Positions 35,508 to 44,268 are shown, counted from the first letter of the stretch. The stretch: 64,000 nucleotides of DNA from Kluyvera sichuanensis (GCF_014218705.1 NZ_JABBJF010000024.1:22486-86485); one strand, 5' to 3'. A program made the numbers and translations. The notes: a model not told the origin generated them from the sequence alone.

Positions 35508-35948
35508 CTACAGCTGGTCACGAATTTTTTCAGCTTGTACATCGGATACCAGAACACAATCACCTGTTGCAGAATTACAAACGTAATATTTTCCGTCCTG
35601 ATGCTGCTGTAATTTCAGTTTTGTACCCGTAAGTGACACTGTAACGCCACTTGCTTCAAACTGCCCTTTGTTGGTGATGAAAAAGTTGTTTTTTGCGAGG
35701 GTTCCGGCTTTCAAATCAACGCCTCTGATCACTTCACCCAGGTCCCATTCGTTCATTACTGAGCGTTGTTTATGGATCAAGGAGCCAAGACAGACAAACA
35801 CCACGACACTGATTGCAGCAAGACCCATAAGGTTTTTAAACGAATGGTGGGCTTTCAGGTCAAGCGTCTTCGCTTCTACCAGCTGCTCGGACGTTAACTG
35901 GACAGCTCGATTGTTACGCGAAGGACGTTTACGTTGGTTAGCAGTCAT
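35508..35948 (-). CDS. bitopic membrane protein
   Basis: 146 residues: a basic cytoplasmic N-terminus of about 38 residues, one membrane segment at about 40-60, and a periplasmic domain of about 85 residues with two Cys (YYVCNSATGDCVLV) that may form a small disulfide loop. It overlaps the upstream gene by 11 bases. No family recognised. Confidence 0.6.
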   Translation of the reverse strand: MTANQRKRPSRNNRAVQLTSEQLVEAKTLDLKAHHSFKNLMGLAAISVVVFVCLGSLIHKQRSVMNEWDLGEVIRGVDLKAGTLAKNNFFITNKGQFEASGVTVSLTGTKLKLQQHQDGKYYVCNSATGDCVLVSDVQAEKIRDQL

Positions 35949-36420
35949 GGTTCACCTCTGTTTGAAGGAGAGATAATTTTAAACCTGCCAGTATATAAGC
36001 GATCTGAATTGGGTGAAGCGAATCATCAATGCTCATGGCCAGTCTACCCTTCTGATTGGTATCTACGGCTTTGCTGCCTCGGTACTGGTATCCATATCTC
36101 TTCCTGGCAAGTTCCAGGCCAGCCAGCATGTACTGGACTTGCTGTAACGATAATGAATCAATTTGCAGAGACTTGAGCCTGTTTTTTTGCTGGCACAGAC
36201 CAAATAACTCCCTCGACTCGAAATCGTCGGGGTAAGAGTGTAGTAACCCATCAACTGAGCAGGCATTCAACTTATCGAATTCACGTTCAATACCCTCGAC
36301 CGAGAAATGTCGGTCTCGAACGGACTCGACTCTACATTTGCTGAGCTGGCCATCTGGTGTGGCTACAAATATAGTTGCGCCTTCGGTCAGGTCTCCAGTC
36401 CAGTTTGTATGATTAGTCAT
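35938..36420 (-). CDS. hypothetical protein with two short repeats
   Basis: 160 residues. An N-terminal beta region (GATIFVATPDGQLSKCRV) is followed by two similar helical segments, SLSLQQVQYMLAGLELA at about 94-110 and SLHPIQIAYILAGLKLS at about 134-150, indicating an internal duplication. It is the first gene of the operon 34872-36420, behind a TTCGTCA promoter. Confidence 0.6.
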   Translation of the reverse strand: MTNHTNWTGDLTEGATIFVATPDGQLSKCRVESVRDRHFSVEGIEREFDKLNACSVDGLLHSYPDDFESRELFGLCQQKNRLKSLQIDSLSLQQVQYMLAGLELARKRYGYQYRGSKAVDTNQKGRLAMSIDDSLHPIQIAYILAGLKLSLLQTEVNHDC

Positions 36421-36448
36421 ATACGCTCCGTAATGGGCCTACTAAACA

Positions 36449-36475
36449 ATATTATCACGGCTGAATATTTGACGA
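36449..36475 (-). promoter_or_regulatory. TTCGTCA-class promoter
   Basis: In gene sense CTTCGTCA, 15 bases, TAATAT, about 30 bases upstream of the 160-residue gene. Confidence 0.6.
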
Positions 36476-36517
36476 AGCAGTGCGCGATACGCGCCATGAT
36501 AATGTTAAATTAGTCGT

Positions 36518-36946
36518 TTATTTGATAGCACCATTTTTCTCTGAATACTGTTCAAACCAGAAAACAATGGGTTTCTCTACAATGCTTATCTGGCCGAATC
36601 TTTCTGCCGTTCTGAAATTCATACTACTCTTCCGTGCCCTTTCAACCTGTAAACTTATTTGTTTGCGGAACATTTCCAGTGAATATGTTGTTTTGAGCAG
36701 ATTGCAGGGCGCACAGGCTGGGAAAAGATTTTCTAAGCAGTTGGCACTTTCATTAAACACTTCACCGGTAGCCTTAAGCTTAAATTTCCCTCTGGCCGCA
36801 GCTTGCATATCCTGGACGGATTTCCTTAGCACAGGTTCTACGTGATCAGCGTGCCAACCTTTTTCTTTCAGTACCTCGCCACAATATGCACATCGACCAC
36901 CAAATTTAGCCCTCAGTACTATTCTTTGTTTTTTTGACAGAGACAT
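36518..36946 (-). CDS. HNH endonuclease
   Basis: 142 residues. The N-terminal CAYCGEVL zinc knuckle, the HADHVEPV His-Asp-His core, an Asn (FNESANCLENL) and PACAPCNLLK complete a classic HNH beta-beta-alpha site with four structural Cys. AAGGA precedes the ATG. Such orphan HNH nucleases occur in plasmids and phages as homing or DNA-processing enzymes. Target unknown. Confidence 0.85.
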   Translation of the reverse strand: MSLSKKQRIVLRAKFGGRCAYCGEVLKEKGWHADHVEPVLRKSVQDMQAAARGKFKLKATGEVFNESANCLENLFPACAPCNLLKTTYSLEMFRKQISLQVERARKSSMNFRTAERFGQISIVEKPIVFWFEQYSEKNGAIK

Positions 36947-36964
36947 AATAAATTCCTTGTGGAA

Positions 36965-37567
36965 CTAAGAGAATCGGCCATCGTCTATTGATTCAGCGAT
37001 GTTGACTGCCAGGGCGTTATCGTCCAAGCCTGACAACGTTTCATAGCGAAAGACAGGAATGTGAGTTCTTTTAAAAAGGGCAATAATGAACTCTCCTTCA
37101 GGCTGAGCGCTGATAGCATCTTCATTGATCATTGCTAGCACTAGTTCCCCGGTATGCGCATCGGAGAGAACAAAATCGAACACGAATTCATCTGCGTACT
37201 GTTGCGCCTGAAGTACGTCAACCGGGGCAACCGGTTCATCTTCGAGCTCCAGCTCTACTAAGTCCCGGGCAAGCACCTGGGGTGCGATAATGTACTGACC
37301 ATTGAACACCGCACTCAAGCGCACATAAAGATCCATCAGGACTTTTGGCAATATCGAATTTTTTTTGATGAAGTACTCGCTCAACCCATCAAGTGCGGCG
37401 TTCTCGTCGGCATCGGCATTAATATCTGCCTGCTGATCATGCTCGTCCAAAGGTTGCTGAGTTTGTTGTTGTTCTCGTTTTGTTCGACTCGCGTAGATAA
37501 GTATGAAAGCTGCAAAGCACACAAATGTCAGAAATATTGCGAGAGCGATTATATATTTTAGAGTCAT
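36965..37567 (-). CDS. membrane-anchored protein with a DUF2726-like domain
   Basis: 200 residues. One membrane segment at about 5-26, a Gln/Asp-rich linker, then a domain with LYVRLSAVFNGQYIIAPQV, FVFDFVLSDAHTGELVLAMINED and IPVFRYETL. That order matches DUF2726, a nuclease-like fold of the restriction-endonuclease type, although the acidic and Lys residues are not all obvious. Its start overlaps the stop of the next upstream gene (ATGA). Confidence 0.55.
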   Translation of the reverse strand: MTLKYIIALAIFLTFVCFAAFILIYASRTKREQQQTQQPLDEHDQQADINADADENAALDGLSEYFIKKNSILPKVLMDLYVRLSAVFNGQYIIAPQVLARDLVELELEDEPVAPVDVLQAQQYADEFVFDFVLSDAHTGELVLAMINEDAISAQPEGEFIIALFKRTHIPVFRYETLSGLDDNALAVNIAESIDDGRFS

Positions 37568-38442
37568 GGGTTCATTCCTATAGTCTGGAGATACTCAGGC
37601 TCCTTGAACTTCATATTTTCGGGTATATGCCGCATCACCTTTTTGATGTATGGTTGTTCAATTCTCTTAAGCGTATCTAATTGAGATTGATAATCCTTAG
37701 TTCTCAAATCATGCTCAGCACCCAGTTGTCCTAATAACGTCTGAAGTTTCTTTAAGGCTTTGCTGCACTGCACTTCGGCATTATCCAGCTTTTCAATATT
37801 TAACCAGGAGAGAATATCGATAACAGGATTTATAGTCAGATCGACAAACAGATCAAGCGTGTCATCTGGTAAATTTGAATCAATAGGTGATTGCCGGGCA
37901 GGCATTTCATCTGCTAATCGCTTAAGCGCACCCATAGCTCTCTTTAACGAACTACTCGCAGAGGATGTGTCTATTGCTGAAAGTATGGATATTGCTTTAC
38001 TGGTAGTAACCATATCCAGAAATTCAGTTGTGGAAGCACTATTACATTCATCCTTTGCTGTTTTTAATAGTTCACGGGCATTTTCTGCAAGTTTGAGTCG
38101 TCTGCCTGACTCGTTATATTTTATCTGAGCTTCTTTCCAGCAGTTGACTAGATGCTGATAAATCTCACAATCTGGTGATTTCGAAATTTCTTCCAACGAG
38201 GACATAACTACGTATTGAAGAAAGATGCTCCTGCATTTTGGCAGCAGCAGGTTAAGATGCAATTCACATTCGTTCAGCTTTTTTCGCGCCGGTGTCTCTC
38301 TGAAGAGACCAATAAATAGCGCCCACAATGAAAACTGACGATCTCTTGTCTCTTTAACCAACTCTTTAACTGCCAGGGCTCGGGCAATGTTAGCATTTTC
38401 AACCTGGCGTGATAACTCTTGGAGTTCTGTAGCTGTAATCAT
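37564..38442 (-). CDS. helical coiled-coil protein
   Basis: 292 residues, nearly all helical, with long heptad-like stretches and no membrane segment apart from one short hydrophobic patch near 40 (LWALFIGLF). It follows rdgC after 11 bases and overlaps the DUF2726-like gene, so it belongs to the dam-orf-rdgC operon or its extension. No family recognised. Confidence 0.6.
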   Translation of the reverse strand: MITATELQELSRQVENANIARALAVKELVKETRDRQFSLWALFIGLFRETPARKKLNECELHLNLLLPKCRSIFLQYVVMSSLEEISKSPDCEIYQHLVNCWKEAQIKYNESGRRLKLAENARELLKTAKDECNSASTTEFLDMVTTSKAISILSAIDTSSASSSLKRAMGALKRLADEMPARQSPIDSNLPDDTLDLFVDLTINPVIDILSWLNIEKLDNAEVQCSKALKKLQTLLGQLGAEHDLRTKDYQSQLDTLKRIEQPYIKKVMRHIPENMKFKEPEYLQTIGMNP

Positions 38443-38453
38443 CTCTCAGCCCT

Positions 38454-39437
38454 TTAATGGAAGGTTTTTTCTGGTTGTTTGGCTTCTGCCGCGACACCTT
38501 GTTGTTCGTCTGACGGCGTTGTGATGAGTCCTGGGCTTTCACCCCCGAGGGCTTTTATCATTGTGTCCAGAACCTCCATAACAACAGAGGTAAACAAAAC
38601 GAAATCGGCATCAAATCTTTGGGCGTGATCTTCTGGCGAAATGTCATCGTTCTGTTCAATAAGTTCTTCCGTAAAGGTCAGTCGTGAAAAGATGAAATTG
38701 TCATTCAGGATGAAAAACATCTGGTTCATCCAGCCCAGTGCAACCTTTGTCACAAGCTTTCCGGCCTCGATGTGATGAGCGATCTCATCACATATCAAAT
38801 CCTGGCGTTTTGTTGTAACGACCCCCCCGTTTTCGAGCACATCTTTGAGCGTGGCTTCGTCGCATAAAGCTAGGCCAGGCGGCAGACTTCCTGTTTTGAC
38901 CCACTCTGTTAACGTCAGTTCTACCGGCGTTTCCAGCGTGAATGGGATAATTGGAAGTGAGCCAATAGTTTTACGTAGCAAAGCTGTTACATCATCTGCT
39001 TTTTTATGGCTGGTGGTCTCAACAAGCAGTAGACGTGATTTAGTATCCACCCAAATGTTTGTAGTGCTGTATTTGCTGAAAGCCTTTGGTATGAGCTCAG
39101 CGAGCACGGCATCGTTGACGGCCTGGATCTCCATTTTCTTTAGCCTGCGGTTTTGCTCTTTCTCCAGTTTCTGAACCCGGGTTCGCACAATTTCTTTGAT
39201 GGTCGCGGGAGGAAGTATTTTCGATTCGTGCTTAACAGTCAGAAGAATGAGATTATTCGACTCATGCTTTAACAGCTCGACATCTTCACCCAATGGCGGG
39301 ATCCATCCTGACCGTGCCATATCATTAGGCCCGCAGGGAGTGTATTTCAACTCACTTAACTGTTCATCCAGCTTGTCTAATTCCAGAGCTTTTTGGATGC
39401 GGTAGACTACAAGGCTTTTGGGTTTAAATTGGCTCAT
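38454..39437 (-). CDS. rdgC: RdgC, recombination-associated DNA-binding protein
   Basis: 327 residues from the ATG at 39437 (GAGGG upstream). It matches E. coli RdgC (303 residues) throughout: YTPCGPNDMARSGWIPP, SKILPPATIKE, KAFSKYSTTNIWVDT, TLTEWVKTGSLP, IEAGKLVTKVAL, and AQRFDADFVLFT near the end. RdgC forms a ring on DNA and restrains RecA. On a plasmid it may limit recombination of the entering strand. It overlaps the small upstream gene by 14 bases. Confidence 0.95.
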   Translation of the reverse strand: MSQFKPKSLVVYRIQKALELDKLDEQLSELKYTPCGPNDMARSGWIPPLGEDVELLKHESNNLILLTVKHESKILPPATIKEIVRTRVQKLEKEQNRRLKKMEIQAVNDAVLAELIPKAFSKYSTTNIWVDTKSRLLLVETTSHKKADDVTALLRKTIGSLPIIPFTLETPVELTLTEWVKTGSLPPGLALCDEATLKDVLENGGVVTTKRQDLICDEIAHHIEAGKLVTKVALGWMNQMFFILNDNFIFSRLTFTEELIEQNDDISPEDHAQRFDADFVLFTSVVMEVLDTMIKALGGESPGLITTPSDEQQGVAAEAKQPEKTFH

Positions 39438-39654
39438 CGTGGCCCTCAGCTGTTGCTTGATTAATTTTAATAAGGTCAGAGACACGCTCGCGGATCACGA
39501 CACACTCCCAGTAAGTTAGAGGCTTAGAGCTCAGCACTTGTTTAAACTGCGCCACGGCAATATCAGGTGCTGTCCGATATTGTTCGGCGATATCCTGACA
39601 AAATTTCTCAGTCTCTGGGTTATGCAGCTTTTCAGAACAATGGAAGCGTTTCAT
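39424..39654 (-). CDS. small protein between dam and rdgC
   Basis: 76 residues, soluble and helical. It starts inside the dam stop (ATGA overlap) and ends 14 bases into rdgC, so three genes are translationally coupled. No family recognised; a Cys-rich N-terminus (FHCSEKL, KFCQDI) is visible. Confidence 0.6.
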   Translation of the reverse strand: MKRFHCSEKLHNPETEKFCQDIAEQYRTAPDIAVAQFKQVLSSKPLTYWECVVIRERVSDLIKINQATAEGHDEPI

Positions 39655-40472
39655 GCCGCAGCTCCCTTTTTCGAGTTATCCGCTAATTTGACCGCGAAGA
39701 TTTCTGAAGCTTTTTTCCCATCCCCGCTGCCTTTAAATATGCTTCTCCGGGCAGTCACACCATGAATAGCGAAGGCTTGATAAAGCTCACGAATATCAGG
39801 CGCATCGTGGCATGATGCGATGACATGAACCCCGCGTTCAGGCAGCAACTGGAGCAGTTTGGTAAGCTCAATCTGCATAGCGGGTGTAAAACCGCTGGCA
39901 TGGTAAGCCGTGAATCTGCCGGGATTAACATATGGTGGGTCGCAATACACCACATCACCCGGGCGGGCCATTGATAGCGTGGTCTGGAAGCTGGCGCAAA
40001 GTAAAGTTGCTGAGGACATTTTCTCAGCCATTGCGTATAACTCTGTCTCTGGGAGATAGGGGTTGGCGTAATAACCCCAGGGGACGTTAAAGATGCCTTT
40101 CCGGTTGTATCGGCATAGTCCGCGATGGCCAAACCTATTCAGATAGATAAACAGAGCAGCTTGAGTGTCACTTGCACTATCATGATTATTGAACTGGCTT
40201 CGCAGCTCATAATAGGCGTCCTCAGAACGCCCGAGACAGTAAAGGCGTTTAAGCTCAGAAAGTACCTTTTCAGGCGACTTAAAAATACTCTGGTATGTAT
40301 CGATCAGGTCGCTATTAATATCGGCCAAAATGTATTCTGGGTAATTCGTATTCATCATTACAGCGCCTGAACCGCCAAAGGGCTCAATAAGCCGACCACC
40401 TTTCGGTAGTACATGCTTAAGACTTGCCATAATGTTGTGTTTGGCTCCTACCCACTTCAGAACGCTTTTCAT
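39651..40472 (-). CDS. dam: Dam-type DNA adenine methyltransferase
   Basis: 273 residues from the ATG at 40472, the conventional Dam start (MKSVLKWVGAK). Motif I is EPFGGSGAVM. The target region contains FGHRGLCRYNRKGIFNVPWG, and the catalytic motif IV is VVYCDPPYVN, so this is an alpha-class N6-adenine MTase with probable GATC specificity. No cognate nuclease lies nearby. It could keep plasmid GATC sites methylated in dam-deficient hosts or control replication and transfer timing. Confidence 0.9.
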   Translation of the reverse strand: MKSVLKWVGAKHNIMASLKHVLPKGGRLIEPFGGSGAVMMNTNYPEYILADINSDLIDTYQSIFKSPEKVLSELKRLYCLGRSEDAYYELRSQFNNHDSASDTQAALFIYLNRFGHRGLCRYNRKGIFNVPWGYYANPYLPETELYAMAEKMSSATLLCASFQTTLSMARPGDVVYCDPPYVNPGRFTAYHASGFTPAMQIELTKLLQLLPERGVHVIASCHDAPDIRELYQAFAIHGVTARRSIFKGSGDGKKASEIFAVKLADNSKKGAAA

Positions 40473-40602
40473 TTCATTCTGGCTCCAGAATATTAGGACG
40501 CAGTGATCGCGACCAATGGGAGCGAGATGGCATATAGCCATCCCGTCAGGAAGCTTGTTTTAACGTTATCACGCCCATGAAATTGGCTATTTCGAAAAGG
40601 CC

Positions 40603-40624
40603 GACAAAACGAGAGCGTTTTGTC
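40603..40624. terminator. perfect hairpin at the dnaN-like stop, also two CAAAACG copies
   Basis: GACAAAACG (40603-40611) pairs with CGTTTTGTC (40616-40624) around AGAG. It overlaps the last codons of the clamp gene. There is no T-run, so it may be a weak terminator or, since both arms carry CAAAACG, an operator for dam downstream. Confidence 0.5.
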
Positions 40625-41891
40625 AGACACGGACAGGCATGATGATGTCGTAATTGTTTTTGTTTACTGAAATCAATATGCCGGTCGTTGTATCACGCAA
40701 AGCAATCTGTGCGGCTTCTCCTTCTTCCGAACACGCCCCCAGGCTTGCCAGTGATTCCAGGAGGTAATCGGCATTCATACCGATATCAACAATTGTTTCG
40801 GGCTCGCCTGCCTCTTTCGCAATGTCCATCACCTCTTTGCAACTGATTGCATTTGAGCCGGGCGACTTAAGCTGTAGGGCGTTGTCTTTGAATGACATCA
40901 CACAAACACTGGTGTTGTTTGGCGAGCCCTCTTTAAGCAATGGGGTTGCGCGTTTTAGTGCGGTGGTGAGTTCAGAAGGATCAACCTTAAACAGTTCAGT
41001 ATTTTTGGCTACCGTGCTGGCCACGCGCTTCCAGTCCGGGTAACGGCCATCGACAAGATTTGAAATGACTGTATGGCTTCCGAGCGTAAATGTCAGGTTA
41101 CGGTTGCTGTAGTCAATTTTGAATTGACCCTGGCTACCGCTCAGGATTTTATGGAGCACGGGGAAAACCCCGTTGGGTAAAATCACACCTGCATTCGTGT
41201 TACTGATAGAGGTAGGAGCTGTCGGAGATTGAATCTCATCGCCCACGTCATCGCTGAAGTCGATATCATGAGAACTGACGGCCATACGATGTCCATCAGT
41301 GGCTACAGCAATAAATTGGCCATTATCGATACCGAGGTAGACCCCATTCATATAAAAGCGGACATCGTTCTGAGCCGCAGCGTGGCTGACACGCTTGATA
41401 ATCTGACTCAGCATCTGCGTTGGAAAGTAAACGCTGTAATTATGTTCCAGCGTCTCAGCCTGAATTTCGGGTATATGGTCTAAGCAAACCGGGATGTTAT
41501 AGGAGTTTTTGTCGGTGCGAATGACAAGATGGTTTTTTGCCGCATGGAAGCGGACGTTAATTTCATCTTCGCCGCGCATGTTGCGGATTAAAGAAAAGAG
41601 TTGTGTTGCAGGTACTGATACGTCCATATCACCATTGCCCCCCGATACCGTCCCTTTACTGGTAATTTGGGCAGAGTTTAAGTCAATGCCAAGGGCAGAA
41701 AGACAATCCCCACGTAACCGCAGCGTGATCATCTCCAGTACTTTCATTGCAGGAGACCGGCGAATAACCATACACGGCATTTCGATAATTTTGAGAAGTG
41801 CTTCAGCAGAAATATCAAACCCTGGAAGCTCTTTAAATGATAAGCGTCTTGCCTTTGGTTGAACTGCGTCTATTGTAGATGCGTCTGTCAT
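40623..41891 (-). CDS. dnaN: plasmid-encoded DNA polymerase III beta sliding clamp
   Basis: 422 residues from the ATG at 41891 (GGGAG upstream); E. coli DnaN has 366. All three clamp domains can be traced: a start with LLKIIEMPCMVIRRSPAM, a middle with FYMNGVYLGIDNGQFIAVATDGHRMA, and a third with LVDGRYPDWKRV, VCVMSFKDNALQL and the terminal NNYDIIMPVRV. The extra length is an N-terminal extension and an insertion. It should form a ring and recruit polymerases, and could redirect host Pol III, or UmuC (60799-62064), to the plasmid. TTCGTCA promoter upstream. Confidence 0.9.
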   Translation of the reverse strand: MTDASTIDAVQPKARRLSFKELPGFDISAEALLKIIEMPCMVIRRSPAMKVLEMITLRLRGDCLSALGIDLNSAQITSKGTVSGGNGDMDVSVPATQLFSLIRNMRGEDEINVRFHAAKNHLVIRTDKNSYNIPVCLDHIPEIQAETLEHNYSVYFPTQMLSQIIKRVSHAAAQNDVRFYMNGVYLGIDNGQFIAVATDGHRMAVSSHDIDFSDDVGDEIQSPTAPTSISNTNAGVILPNGVFPVLHKILSGSQGQFKIDYSNRNLTFTLGSHTVISNLVDGRYPDWKRVASTVAKNTELFKVDPSELTTALKRATPLLKEGSPNNTSVCVMSFKDNALQLKSPGSNAISCKEVMDIAKEAGEPETIVDIGMNADYLLESLASLGACSEEGEAAQIALRDTTTGILISVNKNNYDIIMPVRV

Positions 41892-41925
41892 TTTACTGTC
41901 TCCCATAATTATCCGTGTTAAATTA

Positions 41926-41953
41926 ATCGTACCCCCGGTCAATCAAGTGACGA
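41926..41953 (-). promoter_or_regulatory. TTCGTCA-class promoter of the clamp gene
   Basis: In gene sense ATTCGTCACT, 16 bases, TACGAT, about 35 bases before the start codon. Confidence 0.6.
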
Positions 41954-41978
41954 ATAGCAAATTATGAAAAAATGAAGT

Positions 41979-42278
41979 TTATTTGTGGTGACGGCGATAA
42001 CCTAATTCAAACGCGAACTGCCATTGGTATTCATTTAAAGCACATCCAAGAGATGTGATGGCCTCAACAATTTCCTTTATAATGAGGTTGCCTGAATTCA
42101 ATCTGTACTCGTAGTACCAACCTATATCAAATGCGATAAGCTGGAGGCGGAAAAGATGGATCTGAGGAACGTAACCAGTAACGCCGCTAAGCGCTTTTAT
42201 ATAAATGAGTTCCCCTTCCATTTCTGATAGAAAAACCATGTCAAGAATATTGGACGCGAAATTCGTCATGGTGAACAT
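41979..42278 (-). CDS. small hypothetical protein
   Basis: 99 residues from the ATG at 42278 (AGAGG upstream). Mixed alpha/beta, aromatic-rich, no motif recognised. It is the last gene of the 41979-42910 operon, which overlaps head to tail. Confidence 0.55.
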   Translation of the reverse strand: MFTMTNFASNILDMVFLSEMEGELIYIKALSGVTGYVPQIHLFRLQLIAFDIGWYYEYRLNSGNLIIKEIVEAITSLGCALNEYQWQFAFELGYRRHHK

Positions 42279-42291
42279 AAATTGAGCCTCT

Positions 42292-42636
42292 TTATTGAGC
42301 CTCGCGTAACACATCGGATGCCTTAAAGTAGCCGAGTCGGTGCATCATTTTATTGATCTGACCTACTTTGCCATCAGACCCTTCATACTTACTCAACCGG
42401 TGAAGTAAGATACGCATGGACATCAACACACTGTCTGATGCGTTATCACCACGGGTAAGTAGTTTATCAGTACTATCTGAGTATGACCCCGTAAGTGCCG
42501 CGCTCACCAAATCACCGGCAATAGCATCCGGGTGGCACAATGCCATCAAACCGATAATCAATGCCTGCCGATTAAGTTCCGTTTCTGTCAGGCCTGTTTT
42601 TGAAGTGAGTTCTGCTAGTAAATTATCAGTGCTCAT
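42292..42636 (-). CDS. small hypothetical protein
   Basis: 114 residues from the ATG at 42636 (AAGGAG eight bases upstream). Helical, with a Leu-rich N-terminus and a basic C-terminus. It overlaps the preceding gene by 11 bases. Family unknown. Confidence 0.55.
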   Translation of the reverse strand: MSTDNLLAELTSKTGLTETELNRQALIIGLMALCHPDAIAGDLVSAALTGSYSDSTDKLLTRGDNASDSVLMSMRILLHRLSKYEGSDGKVGQINKMMHRLGYFKASDVLREAQ

Positions 42637-42910
42637 TATCATGCTCCTTTTGCTTATGTTCTCCCGGTTGAATGGCGGAAGAGTCTTTACTACTGCGTGA
42701 AAATACATCCGCGACCAGAAATTTAGCTTTCTCTGAAGGACTCATAAATTTCCAGAGTTCATCAGGATATTCATCGTCATGCTTTTCAGATTTTTTCAAT
42801 CGGGAGATTCCTTTTAATTTTGCAGCCATGCGGCTCCGTCCATACGGACGGATTGGCATTGTAAAATTTTGCTGCGAACTATCAATCAGACCAGTAAAGT
42901 GACGACCCAT
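42626..42910 (-). CDS. small basic hypothetical protein
   Basis: 94 residues from the ATG at 42910 (AGAGG upstream). The N-terminal half is Arg/Lys-rich (RPYGRSRMAAKLKGISRLKKSEK) and the C-terminus is His/Glu-rich, which could favour nucleic-acid binding. First gene of a three-gene operon. Confidence 0.55.
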   Translation of the reverse strand: MGRHFTGLIDSSQQNFTMPIRPYGRSRMAAKLKGISRLKKSEKHDDEYPDELWKFMSPSEKAKFLVADVFSRSSKDSSAIQPGEHKQKEHDNEH

Positions 42911-43014
42911 ATAAATACCTCTAAGTGCAGTAGTTATTTTTTCCCGATTCAAAGCTCCGCCTTTAACGTCATACTACGGGATAGCATTACTGCAACGAAA
43001 TATTCAGGGATTGT

Positions 43015-43428
43015 TTACGGCGTTTTGAAGGTGTTATCCATTACCGTTTTACTTCTCGCTACCCAGTCGTTTGCATCACTGCAATTGATGTTTGACGCTA
43101 CGACCTGACGGGCGGATGTATAGATTGGACTTGCATAACCACCATTCCCGGCAACTACCAGACGGATACTGTTGAGATATGCGTAAACAGGATCCTGTAG
43201 GATTGTAGAATCGATGGATGCCTGCTGTTTACAGCTATCGCTACGCATCTTTACTACATCAGTTGCGACCATGACGCATTCAGGACATTCATTTTTAAGC
43301 TGAATGAACTGAGTTGGTGTCTGCCCCGCTGCCGGACTTCCATCTGCTCTAAGAGGAATATTGGCTTCAGCAATATTGATGCAGAAAGTCGATCCCGCAA
43401 TTAGCGCCAGCAATAATTTCGTTTTCAT
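43015..43428 (-). CDS. secreted Cys-containing protein
   Basis: 137 residues with a signal peptide ending near NIAEA. The mature part has Cys at several places (NECPECVMVA, SCKQQ, NCSD), probably paired. GAGG precedes the ATG. A periplasmic role is likely; family unknown. It is divergent from the small regulator at 43562, which may control it. Confidence 0.65.
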   Translation of the reverse strand: MKTKLLLALIAGSTFCINIAEANIPLRADGSPAAGQTPTQFIQLKNECPECVMVATDVVKMRSDSCKQQASIDSTILQDPVYAYLNSIRLVVAGNGGYASPIYTSARQVVASNINCSDANDWVARSKTVMDNTFKTP

Positions 43429-43532
43429 ATAACCTCGCCTTATTTAATTCAGATTTATCGAACTGAGCTTACTGCTTTAAGTGGTGAGTAAGAAAAAAAA
43501 AGGGTGACAAAACGGGGGGTGTTTTTTAACCT

Positions 43533-43553
43533 TAATCATATCCCATATGATTA
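43533..43553. promoter_or_regulatory. 21-base inverted repeat, likely operator
   Basis: TAATCATAT-CCC-ATATGATTA, a perfect 9-base inverted repeat. It lies between the divergent genes and 8 bases before the start of the winged-helix gene, where an autoregulatory operator would sit. Confidence 0.6.
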
Positions 43554-43561
43554 GGTTGATT

Positions 43562-43909
43562 ATGAACAATGCCAATATGCAGGGAGATGGTACTGAACAT
43601 CGCCTGGAGCGCTTTTCCCGTATTCAGAAGGATGCGTTGGTACTTCTTCTTTTGTGCAAAGAAAAAGGCACTGCGATAGTGCCATTCACCAGGTTGCTGG
43701 GGTTTATTAACTCTGTTCCAGACAGCCAGGATGTAGCTGAGCCCAACCTACGTAAGTCACTCAAAACATTGCAGCAAAATGGCTATGTATGGAAGTACCG
43801 GAACAAAAACGATCTTACAGTTTCATTTGAGTTAACTTCATCAGGAGAACTCCAGGCAACTTCATTTCGGGTGCGAAGATTAGAGGCATGGGGCCAGGCA
43901 GACGAGTAA
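43562..43909 (+). CDS. small winged-helix transcriptional regulator
   Basis: 115 residues from the ATG at 43562; the upstream ATG at 43547 lies inside the inverted repeat. Predicted course: helix (RIQKDALVLLLLCKEK), helix-turn-helix (EPNLRKSLKTLQQNGYVWKY) and a beta wing (LTVSFELTSSGELQA), a MarR/ArsR-like fold. Probably represses itself and the secreted-protein gene across the operator. Confidence 0.6.
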   Translation: MNNANMQGDGTEHRLERFSRIQKDALVLLLLCKEKGTAIVPFTRLLGFINSVPDSQDVAEPNLRKSLKTLQQNGYVWKYRNKNDLTVSFELTSSGELQATSFRVRRLEAWGQADE

Positions 43910-43926
43910 AACTCGTCTGCTGGTGG

Positions 43927-44241
43927 TTACACAGAAAGATACTTTTTACTGATAGTTAAAGCGCTGCGTCGTTTTAATGCAAATGGACGATTATCAGAAA
44001 GTCTGGAAGCATTACCGGCGCGAATGAATATGCGTTTCATCCTGCGGTCAAAATGTTCTTCTGACCAGCCGAAGGGATACGTACCCTTAATACCATCTAT
44101 TGGCCCGGCAAGAATGCGAGCGGTTTCGCTACGAAGAGTACTTCCCCTTAAACCAAATGAGCTAAGTTTATTTCTTATCAGACTTACAGAAAATTTCCTG
44201 GGTTTTAAAACACCCTTAATACAGTACAGATGTTTACTCAT
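43927..44241 (-). CDS. small basic hypothetical protein
   Basis: 104 residues, strongly basic, no membrane segment. AAGGG precedes the ATG. It follows the 226-residue gene after 27 bases. No family recognised; nucleic-acid binding is possible from charge only. Confidence 0.55.
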   Translation of the reverse strand: MSKHLYCIKGVLKPRKFSVSLIRNKLSSFGLRGSTLRSETARILAGPIDGIKGTYPFGWSEEHFDRRMKRIFIRAGNASRLSDNRPFALKRRSALTISKKYLSV

Positions 44242-44268
44242 AGCATTACCCTTTTATTATGGGAACGA

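Noticed and set aside
38807..38823. Ter-like sequence TTTTGTTGTAACGAC inside rdgC
   Set aside because: About eleven of seventeen positions match the Ter consensus, the ends do not, and its place in a gene gives no support; chance is likely.
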